From contig SVGY01000020.1 of NCBI GenBank assembly GCA_015056145.1, forward strand, positions 1 through 45,551: a stretch of 45,551 nucleotides of DNA, read 5' to 3'. This stretch comes from Clostridiales bacterium (GTDB taxonomy: Bacteria > Bacillota > Clostridia > Christensenellales > Aristaeellaceae). Made by a program: the position numbers and the translations under genes. The notes beneath the pieces were generated by a model, which did not search any database, was not told the DNA's origin, and saw only the letters and a list, made by a program, of their open reading frames with translations. Of this stretch, positions 1 through 8,039 are shown one piece after another. Positions within the stretch are counted from its first letter, which is position 1; every line of letters begins with the position of its first letter.

Positions 1-2168
1 ACACCGATATGTACGCTCAGGGCTACTTCAGCTACGACTCCAAGAAGTCCGGCGGTATCACCGTGAGCCACCTGCGCTTCGGTAAGACCCCCATCCAGTC
101 CACCTACCTGATCGACGCCGCCGACTTTGTGGCCTGCCACAAGTCCAGCTACGTCACTCAGTATGATATGGCCTCCAAGCTCAAGGAGGGCGGCGTATTC
201 CTGCTGAACTCCCCCTGGACTGCAGAGGAAATGAACGACCGTCTGCCCGCTTCTATGAAGCAGCAGCTGGCCAAGAAGCATGCCAAGTTCTACAATGTGG
301 ACGCCACCAAGCTGGCTCTGCAGGTTGGCATGGGCAACCGCATCAACACCATCATGCAGGCCGCTTTCTTCAAGCTGGCCGACGTCATCCCCTACGAGCA
401 GGCTGACGAATACATGAAGGCTTATGCCAAGAAGGCCTATGGCAAGAAGGGTGACGCCGTGGTTCAGAAGAACTGGGACGCCATCGATATCGCCATCTCC
501 GGTCTGGTAGAGATCCCCGTTCCCGCTGAGTGGGCCGATTGCACCACCGGCGCAGAACCCGTGAAGGTTCCCGCCACCGAGTACTTCAATGAGTTCGTGG
601 CTCCCTGCCTGGCTCAGGAAGGCGACAAGCTGCCCGTAAGCGCTCTTTCCGCCAACGGCTTCGTGCCCACCGGCACCACCAAGTTCGAGAAGCGCGGCAT
701 CGCCGTGACCGTTCCCGAATGGCAGCTGGACAAGTGCATCCAGTGCGGTCAGTGCTCTCTGGTCTGCCCCCACGCCTGCATCCGTCCCATCTATGCCTCT
801 GCTGAGGTCATGGAAAATGCCCCCGAAACCTATGCTACCAAGCCCGCCACCGGCAAGGAGTTCACCGGCATGCAGTATCGTATGCAGGTCAGCCCCCTGG
901 ATTGCACCGGCTGCGGCAACTGCGTTGAGGTCTGCCCCGCCAAGGAGAAGGCCCTCGTTATGAAGCCCCTGGACAGCCAGAAGGTTGAAGAAGCCAACTG
1001 GGAGTTCGCTATGACCGTTCCGGAAGTGAAGAACCTGGACAACGTTGCCTCCGTGAAGAACAGCCAGGCCCTCAAGCCCCTGTTTGAGTTCTCCGGCGCT
1101 TGCGCAGGCTGCGGCGAAACCCCCTATGTCAAGCTGGTTACCCAGCTGTTCGGCGATCGCATGATCGTTGCCAACGCTACCGGCTGCTCCTCCATCTACG
1201 GCGGCTCCGCTCCCACCTGCCCCTACACCACCAACGAAGACGGCCACGGCCCCGCTTGGGCAAACAGCCTGTTCGAGGACAACGCTGAGTTCGGTTTCGG
1301 TATGAACCTGGCCATCAACCAGCGCCGTGCCAAGCTGACCGAGAACGTTGCTGCTCTGGCTGAGTCCGAAGCTTCTGAAGAAGTGAAGGCTGCCGCCGCC
1401 AAGTGGCTGGAAGTGAAGGATGAAGGCAAGGCCTCCAAGACCGCTGGTCAGGAACTGCTTGCCCTCATCGAAGGCTGCGACTGCGACCTGTGCAAGGCTA
1501 TCGTTGCTGATAAGGACCTGCTGACCAAGAAGTCCATCTGGATCTTCGGCGGCGACGGCTGGGCCTACGATATCGGCTACGGCGGTGTGGACCACGTTCT
1601 GGCTCAGAACGAAGATGTCAACATCCTGGTTCTGGATACCGAAGTGTACTCCAACACCGGCGGACAGTCCTCCAAGTCCACCCCCACCGGCTCTGTGGCC
1701 AAGTTTGCTGCTGCCGGTAAGCGCACCAAGAAGAAGGATCTGGGCATGATGGCCATGAGCTATGGCTATGTGTACGTTGCTCAGGTTGCTATGGGCGCCA
1801 ACCCCGCTCAGCTGATCAAGGCTATGACCGAAGCAGAAGCCTACCATGGCCCCTCTCTGGTCATCGCTTACGCTCCCTGCATCAACCATGGTATCAACAT
1901 GGGCCATGCCCAGGCTGAAATCAAGAAGGCTGTGGAGTGCGGCTACTGGAACCTGTATCGTTTCAACCCCGACCTGGCCGAGCAGGGCAAGAACCCCTTC
2001 ACTCTGGACAGCAAGGAGCCCAGCGGCGATTATCAGGCCTTCATCAAGTCCGAGAACCGTTATGCTTCTCTGGCCAAGATGTTCCCCACCGTTGCTGACG
2101 GCCTGTTCGCTCAGAACGAAGTGGATGCCAAGAACCGTTACCTCAAGTACAAGAGCCTGGCTGACTAA
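1..2168 (+). CDS. nifJ: Pyruvate:ferredoxin (flavodoxin) oxidoreductase, C-terminal part (5' end outside window)
   Basis: Oxidises pyruvate with CoA to acetyl-CoA and CO2 and reduces ferredoxin in the cytoplasm of anaerobes. The reading frame is open to the window edge, so about 720 of the usual ~1170-1200 residues are present. The start of the visible part is the gamma-type domain (GYFSYDSKKSGG, VSHLRFG). Two 4Fe-4S motifs follow: CIQCGQCSLVCP near visible residue 245 and CTGCGNCVEVCP near 305. The C-terminal thiamine diphosphate domain shows ACAGCGETPYVKL, ATGCSSIYGG and the GDGWAYDIGYGG / SNTGGQ region. All cluster and TPP motifs are intact. Codon use is strongly biased, as in the ribosomal genes, which suggests high expression. 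A strong terminator lies about 60 nt downstream, so transcription probably ends here. Confidence 0.97.
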   Translation, partial: TDMYAQGYFSYDSKKSGGITVSHLRFGKTPIQSTYLIDAADFVACHKSSYVTQYDMASKLKEGGVFLLNSPWTAEEMNDRLPASMKQQLAKKHAKFYNVDATKLALQVGMGNRINTIMQAAFFKLADVIPYEQADEYMKAYAKKAYGKKGDAVVQKNWDAIDIAISGLVEIPVPAEWADCTTGAEPVKVPATEYFNEFVAPCLAQEGDKLPVSALSANGFVPTGTTKFEKRGIAVTVPEWQLDKCIQCGQCSLVCPHACIRPIYASAEVMENAPETYATKPATGKEFTGMQYRMQVSPLDCTGCGNCVEVCPAKEKALVMKPLDSQKVEEANWEFAMTVPEVKNLDNVASVKNSQALKPLFEFSGACAGCGETPYVKLVTQLFGDRMIVANATGCSSIYGGSAPTCPYTTNEDGHGPAWANSLFEDNAEFGFGMNLAINQRRAKLTENVAALAESEASEEVKAAAAKWLEVKDEGKASKTAGQELLALIEGCDCDLCKAIVADKDLLTKKSIWIFGGDGWAYDIGYGGVDHVLAQNEDVNILVLDTEVYSNTGGQSSKSTPTGSVAKFAAAGKRTKKKDLGMMAMSYGYVYVAQVAMGANPAQLIKAMTEAEAYHGPSLVIAYAPCINHGINMGHAQAEIKKAVECGYWNLYRFNPDLAEQGKNPFTLDSKEPSGDYQAFIKSENRYASLAKMFPTVADGLFAQNEVDAKNRYLKYKSLAD

Positions 2169-2229
2169 GAGCAAATGCTCCTGACCGGGGCGCATCCGTA
2201 AGGATGCACCTCCGGGACAGCCGGAAACA

Positions 2230-2268
2230 AGCCCCCTGCATATAGCCTATGCAGGGGGCTGATTTTAT
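2230..2268 (+). terminator. Rho-independent terminator after PFOR
   Basis: A perfect 13-bp stem (2230-2242 with 2248-2260, GC-rich base) closes a 5-nt loop and is followed by a short T-rich stretch. It lies just downstream of the PFOR stop codon. Confidence 0.85.
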
Positions 2269-2325
2269 ATTTCCGTAAAGAGCATTGCCGAGATTGCACT
2301 CTTTGGGCTCAAAGGCAGAAAATAT

Positions 2326-2367
2326 GGAAAAACCCTCCGCAGGACTGGTTCTATCTGCGGAGGGTTT
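2326..2367 (-). terminator. Terminator of the feo-nrdG-kinase operon (minus strand)
   Basis: Perfect 13-bp inverted repeat, 2330-2342 with 2355-2367. Read on the minus strand the stem is followed by TTTCC and more T-rich sequence, directly past the kinase stop codon. Confidence 0.75.
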
Positions 2368-2388
2368 GATATGTGCTTTTTTTCATAT

Positions 2389-3378
2389 TCAGCCAAGCAA
2401 AGCGAGAATCTGTGCACGCACCTTTCTGCTGAAGAGAACCCGGCTCATGGCAAATTGGGCCTGCTTCAGTCCAAGAAGACGTTCTTCCTCGTCCTGGGCT
2501 TCTATGCCCAGGGCACGCTTCACATTGTAGTGCAGCCATTCCGGCCAGACGTCCATGCTGTCGAAAAGGACGGCAGGTTCGTTCCTGACGGCGCCCCGCA
2601 GGGCGGTGTAGCTTTCAACAAAGGCACGGAAGTTATCCGGCTTCCAAACATCGGTTTCTAAACCGGCCCACATCAGCGCCAGCATCAGCATTTCCCGCTC
2701 CGGATGACCGTGATCCAGACATTCCAGATCGATCACAAGGGGATTGCCGTTCTGCCAAAGCACATTTTTTATGTCCATGTCGCCGTTGGAGATGCATACA
2801 GCAGGGGAAAGCCGCTTGGCAGCGTCATGGGTCTCCTGCTGGATGCGGCAAAGCAGATCGCAATGCTCCTCCAGCATTTCTTCGATGGGAATGTTTTTTC
2901 TCCGGTGAGCCTCCTCAAGTAAAGCAGGCCACTGAAAATCAAGCGGTTGCAGATCTCCGGGGCGGGCTTCGCAGGGCAGAGAATGCTGGCGGGCCAGGAT
3001 TTCACCTATCCTGCGGCAATGGTGAGGCTCCACTTCCGCAGGGGTCAGGGCTTTGCCCTCTATCCATGGAAACAGGTAGAAGTCATGCCCGGCCAGCGAA
3101 AGCATCTTTTTGCCGTCAAATTCCAGCGCAGCTACTACGGGCAGTCCTGCATCCCGCAGCTGCTTTTCCAGCTTTTCAGCACGGCGATAATTTCTGCGGG
3201 CATCGGGCCGCTTCAGGATCTCCGGATTGAGAAGCTTCAGGGCATAGGAACCGCTTTCCGTATCCAATCTGAACATGCGGTGCATGAATCCTCCGCTGAT
3301 GCGGCAGGGTTCGCAGTAAAGGGCACCCAGATGACAAAGCTTTGCCACCTGTGCAAAGAACGGGGTCAAATCGTCCAT
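2389..3378 (-). CDS. Aminoglycoside phosphotransferase (APH)/CotS-like kinase-fold protein
   Basis: Predicted small-molecule or spore-coat-type kinase of the APH superfamily; substrate unknown. The N-lobe has the nucleotide-binding Lys region (YALKLLN). The catalytic loop appears as SNGDMDIKNVLW, the equivalent of HxDxxxxN with the His replaced by Asn, and the metal-binding Asp is in VIDLEC. The ATG at 3378 lies 5 nt after the nrdG stop codon, with GGAA just upstream. In-frame alternatives are ATG 3390 and GTG 3405, which would overlap nrdG. It is the last gene of the feo-nrdG run. CotS-type kinases are common in spore formers, but nothing here proves a coat role. Confidence 0.75.
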   Translation of the reverse strand: MDDLTPFFAQVAKLCHLGALYCEPCRISGGFMHRMFRLDTESGSYALKLLNPEILKRPDARRNYRRAEKLEKQLRDAGLPVVAALEFDGKKMLSLAGHDFYLFPWIEGKALTPAEVEPHHCRRIGEILARQHSLPCEARPGDLQPLDFQWPALLEEAHRRKNIPIEEMLEEHCDLLCRIQQETHDAAKRLSPAVCISNGDMDIKNVLWQNGNPLVIDLECLDHGHPEREMLMLALMWAGLETDVWKPDNFRAFVESYTALRGAVRNEPAVLFDSMDVWPEWLHYNVKRALGIEAQDEEERLLGLKQAQFAMSRVLFSRKVRAQILALLG

Positions 3379-3383
3379 GGCGC

Positions 3384-3911
3384 TTACCATTCCGGTGGCT
3401 GCCACAGCACTACAGTGCCAGCCTGCCGGGTCTTGTTCATGTCGATGATACGTTGGTTTTTACTGCCGCAATACAGCAGATCCAGCGAGCGCTGGCTGAG
3501 AAGGAAGGGGCCGTCCACCAGTACGTCGGTTTCCTCAAGCAGGGCTTTCACCGCCGGGTCGTCCTTGGCGGTTGCCTGATGGTTTTCCAAAAGACCGCCG
3601 GTGAAAGTCCACACGGTCAACCCTTTTCCATGGGCACGCCGAGCCAGTTCCGCACAGGCGGCGGGCTGCATAAAGGGCTCGCCGCCACTGAGGGTGATGC
3701 CGTCCAGCAGAGGATTGCCGGAAAAACGTTTCTCCACCTCATCAAGAGTGTACACCGTGCCGCCGGCCGGGTCGTGACTCTCCGGATTGTGACAGCCCTC
3801 GCAGTGGTGAGGGCAGCCCTGGGTAAAGACGGCAAAACGGTAGCCCTGTCCGTCAACGATGGAATCGTTCACCATGCCATACAGGCGGATGGTGGCGGGG
3901 GATTCATTCAT
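3384..3911 (-). CDS. nrdG: Anaerobic ribonucleoside-triphosphate reductase activating protein (radical SAM)
   Basis: Radical SAM activase that installs the glycyl radical on the class III ribonucleotide reductase NrdD. The cluster-binding motif is CPHHCEGC (C-x3-C-x2-C), and LSGGEP is the SAM-contacting GGE motif. The product is 175 residues, normal for NrdG. Start at ATG 3911 is supported by GGGAGG nine bases upstream; a longer open frame upstream is not needed. The start lies inside the end of the preceding small Feo gene (8-nt overlap), so translation is probably coupled. The partner nrdD is not in the window. Placement within a ferrous-iron operon fits the need for an iron-sulfur cluster. 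Confidence 0.93.
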   Translation of the reverse strand: MNESPATIRLYGMVNDSIVDGQGYRFAVFTQGCPHHCEGCHNPESHDPAGGTVYTLDEVEKRFSGNPLLDGITLSGGEPFMQPAACAELARRAHGKGLTVWTFTGGLLENHQATAKDDPAVKALLEETDVLVDGPFLLSQRSLDLLYCGSKNQRIIDMNKTRQAGTVVLWQPPEW

Positions 3912-4062
3912 GTTTCTTTTCCTCCCGATTGCAGCCGCCGGCCATGGGGCATCCCGCACAGCCGGAGCAGCCGCCTTTCTTTTTTTGCTTTTTCAGGGCT
4001 GAGAAGGCAGCTACAACTCCGCAGAGGAGCGCTGCCAGGATCAGATAATCGGATAATTTCAT
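3904..4062 (-). CDS. FeoB-associated Cys-rich membrane protein
   Basis: Product of 52 residues: an N-terminal hydrophobic helix (about residues 5-22), a Lys-rich stretch, then a cysteine cluster (CSGCAGCPMAGGC). This is the layout of the small FeoB-associated Cys-rich proteins found next to feoB in many Firmicutes; their biochemical role is not settled. The start at ATG 4062 has AAGGAGG seven bases upstream, and that site overlaps the feoB stop codon. The stop codon overlaps the nrdG start. The cysteines probably bind iron or another metal at the inner face of the membrane, which is inference. Confidence 0.85.
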   Translation of the reverse strand: MKLSDYLILAALLCGVVAAFSALKKQKKKGGCSGCAGCPMAGGCNREEKKHE

Positions 4063-4073
4063 CAAATGCCTCC

Positions 4074-6179
4074 TTAACCAAGGCCCAGCAGCATGCCGCC
4101 CTGATAGATGAGCACTGCGATAAACCATGCCAGCAGCGTCTGGCCAAGTACGGTAAGAATGGCCCATTTGCCGGATTCCATCTCACGGCGCATGGCGGCA
4201 ACAGCAGCCACGCAGGGGCAGTACAGCAGCACGAAAGCCAGGAAGCTGATTGCAGAAAGCAGAGAGGGGAACACGGCCTTCATGGCGGTAATCATGGCGG
4301 CGCTCTCCATATCCACGCCTGCTAGTACAGCCAGCGTGCTGACAACGCTTTCCTTGGCCATTACGCCGGTGATAATGGCGGTGGAAGCCTCCACATTGCC
4401 AAAGCCGGCAGGGGTGAAGATCGGCGCAATGAGACCTGCGATTTTGCCCAGAATGCTATCGGCGATAACATCGGTCATTTCCATGCGGAAGGTAAAGCTG
4501 CGCAGAACCCACACCACCAGCGTAGCCAGGAAGATCACTGTGAAAGCACGCTGGAGGAAGTCCTTGGCTTTATCCCACATTTGCCGGAGAACATTGGCAG
4601 GGGTGGGCAGACGGTAGGTGGGCATCTCCATGATGAAAGGAGCGGCATCGCCGTGGAATACGGTCTTTTTCAGGATGAGTCCGACAATGATGGCCATGAT
4701 AATGCCGCCAAGGTACAACGCCGTCATTACCAGAACCTTATGCTGGGGAAAGAAGGCGGCGGTGAACAGCGCATAAATGGGTACCTTTGCGCCGCAGCTC
4801 ATAAAAGGAGTAAGCATAATGGTGAAGCGGCGGTCACGGGTATTGTTCATGCTGCGGGCGCTCATTACCGCAGGCACAGTACAGCCAAAACCCATCATCA
4901 TGGGGATGAAGCTGCGACCGTTGAGACCCAGCTTGCGCAGGGGCTTATCCATCAGGAAGGCAGCACGGGCCATGTAGCCGCTGTCCTCAAGGATGGACAG
5001 AAGAAGGAACAGGATCACGATCACCGGCAGGAAACTGAGCACGCTGCCCACGCCGGTAAGCACGCCGTTTACCACCAGGTCTTGTACCCAGTCCGCTACC
5101 TGGGCATTGGCAAGGGCCCGGTCAATAAGACTGATGCCGCCATCCACAAGGGCAGAAAAGGCGTCTGCAATGAAGCTGCCCACTGGGCCGAAGGTGATGT
5201 AGAACACCAGCAACATCATCATAAGGAAAACGGGGATGGAAAGCAGGGGGTGCGTCATGACACGGTCGATACGGTCGGTGAGGGTATCGCCCTCACCGCT
5301 GACACGATGGTAGCAGGTGGAAAGCAGCTTTTCAATAAAGCGGTAGCGGGTGTCGGCCATTACGGCCACCCGTTCCATGCCAATTTCCTTTTCCATGGCG
5401 GTGAGGATTTCCTCAATGATGTGCTGACTTTCTTCGGAAAGGTTCAGTTCCTTTGTGAGCACGTCATCGCCTTCAAAGAGCTTTGTGGCAGCGTAAAGAG
5501 GCGTCATGCCGTGGGCGGCAGCAGATTCCTCCACCAGATGGGTAATGGCATGGAGCGCCTTGTGGGCTGCGCCGTCGCAAATATCCAGCTTTTTGGGGGT
5601 AATCTTTTTCTCGGCGGCCTCCATGCTGCGGCTGACCAGCTCGCCGATGCCCTCGCCCTTTCTGGCGCAAATGGCCACAACGGGCACGCCCAGCCCTTCC
5701 TCCAGGCCGTCCAGATCGATGGAATCCCCACGGCCCCTTACTTCATCCATCATGTTGAGGGCCACCACAACGGGACGACCAAGCTGCAGAAGCTGCAGCG
5801 TCAGGTACAGGTTGCGCTCCAGGTTGGTGGCATCCACGATGTTGATGACCACATCGGGCTTATCTTTCACAATATAGTCCCGGGAGACGATCTCCTCCAT
5901 GGAATAGGGGCTGAGGCTGTAGATGCCGGGCAGATCCACAATGGTCACGTCGCTGTATTTGTCGGGCACCGGTTTGCCTTCGTTCTGCTTTTTCTGCACA
6001 TGGCGGGGCAGGCCAATGTGGGTCTGCTTGCCGTGGTGGTGGTGCAGCATAGTGCCGGTTTTCTGCTCCACCGTTACGCCGGGCCAGTTACCAACGTGCT
6101 GGTTGGAGCCGGTTAATTGGTTGAAAAGCGTTGTTTTGCCGCTGTTCTGGTTTCCTGCCAAAGCAAAGGTGTAGCGCAT
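4074..6179 (-). CDS. feoB: Ferrous iron transport protein B
   Basis: Inner-membrane Fe(II) transporter with an N-terminal G-protein domain. G1 is GNQNSGKT (residues 9-16), G3 DLPG (82-85) and G4 NMMD (142-145). A helical spacer domain follows, then Gate-type membrane segments from about residue 280 (for example GFGCTVPAVMSARS and SCGAKVPIYALF). Length is 701 residues, typical of the family. The loop between G2 and G3 is unusually long and carries a HHHH run (about residues 44-75). The start codon overlaps the feoA stop as TAATG, so feoA and feoB are translationally coupled. Confidence 0.97.
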   Translation of the reverse strand: MRYTFALAGNQNSGKTTLFNQLTGSNQHVGNWPGVTVEQKTGTMLHHHHGKQTHIGLPRHVQKKQNEGKPVPDKYSDVTIVDLPGIYSLSPYSMEEIVSRDYIVKDKPDVVINIVDATNLERNLYLTLQLLQLGRPVVVALNMMDEVRGRGDSIDLDGLEEGLGVPVVAICARKGEGIGELVSRSMEAAEKKITPKKLDICDGAAHKALHAITHLVEESAAAHGMTPLYAATKLFEGDDVLTKELNLSEESQHIIEEILTAMEKEIGMERVAVMADTRYRFIEKLLSTCYHRVSGEGDTLTDRIDRVMTHPLLSIPVFLMMMLLVFYITFGPVGSFIADAFSALVDGGISLIDRALANAQVADWVQDLVVNGVLTGVGSVLSFLPVIVILFLLLSILEDSGYMARAAFLMDKPLRKLGLNGRSFIPMMMGFGCTVPAVMSARSMNNTRDRRFTIMLTPFMSCGAKVPIYALFTAAFFPQHKVLVMTALYLGGIIMAIIVGLILKKTVFHGDAAPFIMEMPTYRLPTPANVLRQMWDKAKDFLQRAFTVIFLATLVVWVLRSFTFRMEMTDVIADSILGKIAGLIAPIFTPAGFGNVEASTAIITGVMAKESVVSTLAVLAGVDMESAAMITAMKAVFPSLLSAISFLAFVLLYCPCVAAVAAMRREMESGKWAILTVLGQTLLAWFIAVLIYQGGMLLGLG

Positions 6180-6433
6180 TATTTGTCCTCTTCCTGCCGA
6201 AGCGTGATTTTTGCAGCATCCTCAAGGCGAAGGGTGAGGGAATAACCCCGCAGATGAATTTCCACCGGATCGCCCATGGGAGCGGTTTTGTTGAGCAGCA
6301 CCTTTACACCGGGGGTAATGCCCATATCCAACAGATGGCGGTGCAGGGCGGCTTCGCCTCCCACGGTATTCACAACGCCACTCTGGCCGGGGGTGAGATC
6401 TGCCAGGGTTTTTGCCTGATTGTTCATAGTCAT
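6179..6433 (-). CDS. feoA: Ferrous iron transport protein A (SH3-like)
   Basis: Small cytosolic SH3-fold partner of FeoB. The 84 residues show the FeoA core pattern: LLDMGITPG, followed by a basic/hydrophobic strand (VEIHLRGYSLTLR). Start at ATG 6433 has AAGGAG eight bases upstream; ATG 6427, two codons in, is possible because GAGG precedes it. It is the first gene of the feo operon. Its upstream region shares a motif with the csoR promoter (see 6451-6468). Confidence 0.93.
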   Translation of the reverse strand: MTMNNQAKTLADLTPGQSGVVNTVGGEAALHRHLLDMGITPGVKVLLNKTAPMGDPVEIHLRGYSLTLRLEDAAKITLRQEEDK

Positions 6434-6450
6434 CCTCAGGACTCCTTTAT

Positions 6451-6468
6451 GTTTGTTGCGACTAACTC
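6451..6468 (-). promoter_or_regulatory. Candidate operator/promoter element of the feo operon
   Basis: On the minus strand the sequence is GAGTTAGTC-N5-AAAC, 18 nt before the feoA start region. The same GAGTTAGTC-N5-AAAC with identical spacing occurs in the csoR promoter at 14284-14301, where AAAC is part of the -10 hexamer. By alignment the feoA -10 would be CAAACA. No Fur-like palindrome is visible here. Function is inferred only from this repetition. Confidence 0.4.
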
Positions 6469-6483
6469 TTTCAGGAAAGGAAA

Positions 6484-6507
6484 GGGAATCCTGTTATTTG
6501 GATACCC
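6484..6507 (-). terminator. Weak terminator between the glycosyltransferase and feoA
   Basis: On the minus strand GGGTATCC and GGATTCCC form a 7-bp stem with one T-T mismatch and an 8-nt loop, followed by TTTCCTTTCC. It lies between the glycosyltransferase stop and feoA. Confidence 0.4.
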
Positions 6508-6523
6508 TTACCAGAAAAGTATA

Positions 6524-7828
6524 TCACATGTCTTCCGTTTTGACAAGTACCGGCGAGCGGCCTTCTTCCCGGAGGTATTTGCGCAGTTCGTGCTCGATGA
6601 TATTGGCTGCGTTGACCACACCGTCCTCCATGGCAAGGCGGAGCCCCAGTTCCTTCACGGCTACCCGGAACCGCCGCTCGTTGACCAGCTCGTGAATACG
6701 TTTGGATAGCAACTTGGCTGTGAGCCGGTTGCGGGGAATGGGAGCGGGGCCGATGCCCAGCTGCCGAACACGGTTGGCCCAGAAGGGCTGATCGCCGCCG
6801 AAGGGAACCACCAGCGTGGGCAGACCGGCGCAGATACCGGCGGCCAGCGTGCCGGCGCCGCCGTGATGGATGGCCGCCTTCACCCGGGGGAAAAGCCAGG
6901 TGTGGGGGACAAAATCCGCAATGAAGAGATTGGGGTTGTCGTTGGGCAGGTCGATATCCGCCCAGCCTTTGCCGAGAATGGCTCTTTCCCCGCTGAGACG
7001 GATGCCCTCCATAACTTCGGCAAAAAAGTCCTTCATATCTCCACTGACCATACTGCCAAAGCCGACATATACGGGAGGATCTCCGGCATCAAGGAAGGCC
7101 TTTAGCTCCGGGGAGGGAACGTAATCGGAAACGTCGTTTTCGTCGCTGAGCCAGTAGCCGGTCATGTGGATGTTGTCCGGCCAGCCCGTAGGCCTTGGCA
7201 TGGTAAGAGGACTCATGGCGTAAAGCACCGGTACGGTATGGCCGTTCAGCTCGTAGCCGGGCCCTTTCTGCACCTTCAGGGCAGGCAGGCCGTGGGCAAT
7301 GCGCCAGTCGTCCATGTAGTGTTTTTCCAGAAGGTTCATGGTCAGGTGCCCCACATTGTAGGTGGTTTTGCTCCAAGCCTTGCTTTTGAGCCGCTGAAGG
7401 GGGGCGGCTGCAATGGGAACGCTGCCGTTGGGGTCCATCATGAAATATTGGGTTTGAATATAGGGTATTTTATGATATTCCGCAATAGTACTGAAGACAT
7501 GCACAAAAAAGGTGGCGATCATACATTCGGCGTCCCGGGTGGATTCCAGCAGGTCTTCCAGAAGAGGATCCCGGATCTTTTTTGCAGATTTGACGAACTG
7601 CGTAATAAACCCGATGCCTTTTACGTCGGGCCTCATCAGGTTGGCCATCAATTCTTTGGCATCGCCGGGAATGGCATGGAAACCCAGACCAACACTTTCC
7701 ATCATATCCTGAAATTCGGAGGTGGAATATACGGTGACTTTGTGTCCCCGGCGCTGCAATTCTTTTCCGAGGAACGAGTAGGGACGGACATCGCCGGTGG
7801 AGCCAAAGGCAACCATTGCGATTTTCAT
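6524..7828 (-). CDS. UDP-glycosyltransferase family protein (GT1/sterol-glucosyltransferase-like)
   Basis: Transfers a sugar from a nucleotide sugar to a lipid or other small acceptor; GT-B fold and cytosolic. N-terminal MKIAMVAFGSTGDVRP is the acceptor-domain start seen in sterol and macrolide glucosyltransferases. The C-terminal donor domain has VYVGFGSM, the nucleotide-sugar signature HHGGAGTLAAG and PFGGDQPFWA. Length (434) matches the bacterial UGT/YjiC-like group. No signal peptide. The start has a modest ribosome site (AAAGGCGGG) and a good upstream promoter (7886-7914). The acceptor cannot be told from sequence. Confidence 0.9.
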   Translation of the reverse strand: MKIAMVAFGSTGDVRPYSFLGKELQRRGHKVTVYSTSEFQDMMESVGLGFHAIPGDAKELMANLMRPDVKGIGFITQFVKSAKKIRDPLLEDLLESTRDAECMIATFFVHVFSTIAEYHKIPYIQTQYFMMDPNGSVPIAAAPLQRLKSKAWSKTTYNVGHLTMNLLEKHYMDDWRIAHGLPALKVQKGPGYELNGHTVPVLYAMSPLTMPRPTGWPDNIHMTGYWLSDENDVSDYVPSPELKAFLDAGDPPVYVGFGSMVSGDMKDFFAEVMEGIRLSGERAILGKGWADIDLPNDNPNLFIADFVPHTWLFPRVKAAIHHGGAGTLAAGICAGLPTLVVPFGGDQPFWANRVRQLGIGPAPIPRNRLTAKLLSKRIHELVNERRFRVAVKELGLRLAMEDGVVNAANIIEHELRKYLREEGRSPVLVKTEDM

Positions 7829-7885
7829 TGATCTATCCCGCCTTTCGTATGAAAAGATGCCACCTGATATATACAGGCTGTGTTC

Positions 7886-7914
7886 ATTATACCTTACCCG
7901 GCTGGGAAAATCAA
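7886..7914 (-). promoter_or_regulatory. Sigma-A promoter for the glycosyltransferase
   Basis: On the minus strand, -35 TTGATT (7909-7914) and -10 TATAAT (7886-7891) are separated by 17 bp. About 58 nt separate the -10 from the start codon. Confidence 0.8.
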
Positions 7915-7955
7915 CGATATGAATATGTCCATGTATACAGCAAAGAGCTGTTTTC

Positions 7956-7984
7956 TTGACACGTCGGAAGGTTCGTGCTATACT
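7956..7984 (+). promoter_or_regulatory. Sigma-A promoter of the zur-znuACB operon
   Basis: -35 TTGACA (7956-7961) and -10 TATACT (7979-7984) are separated by exactly 17 bp. The predicted transcription start, near 7991, lies at the edge of the Fur-type box at 7998-8012, which fits repression by its own product. Confidence 0.9.
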
Positions 7985-7997
7985 CTGAAACCGAAAA

Positions 7998-8012
7998 TGA
8001 AAATCATTTTCA
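7998..8012 (+). promoter_or_regulatory. Fur/Zur-type 7-1-7 operator
   Basis: TGAAAATCATTTTCA is a perfect 7-1-7 inverted repeat of the Fur/Zur/PerR box type. It lies between the predicted transcription start and the repressor gene, so it probably mediates autogenous control of the whole operon. Which metal it reports cannot be decided from the box alone. Confidence 0.85.
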
Positions 8013-8039
8013 CTTTTCCGAAGGAGTGATCAGCAAGAA

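Noticed and set aside
2181..2219. GC-rich hairpin just after the PFOR stop as a second terminator
   Set aside because: It has internal bulges and no T-run; the stem at 2230-2260 is far better.
4581..6116. Plus-strand 511-codon frame opposite feoB
   Set aside because: Shadow of feoB; His/Gly/Val-rich translation, no ribosome site and no family features.
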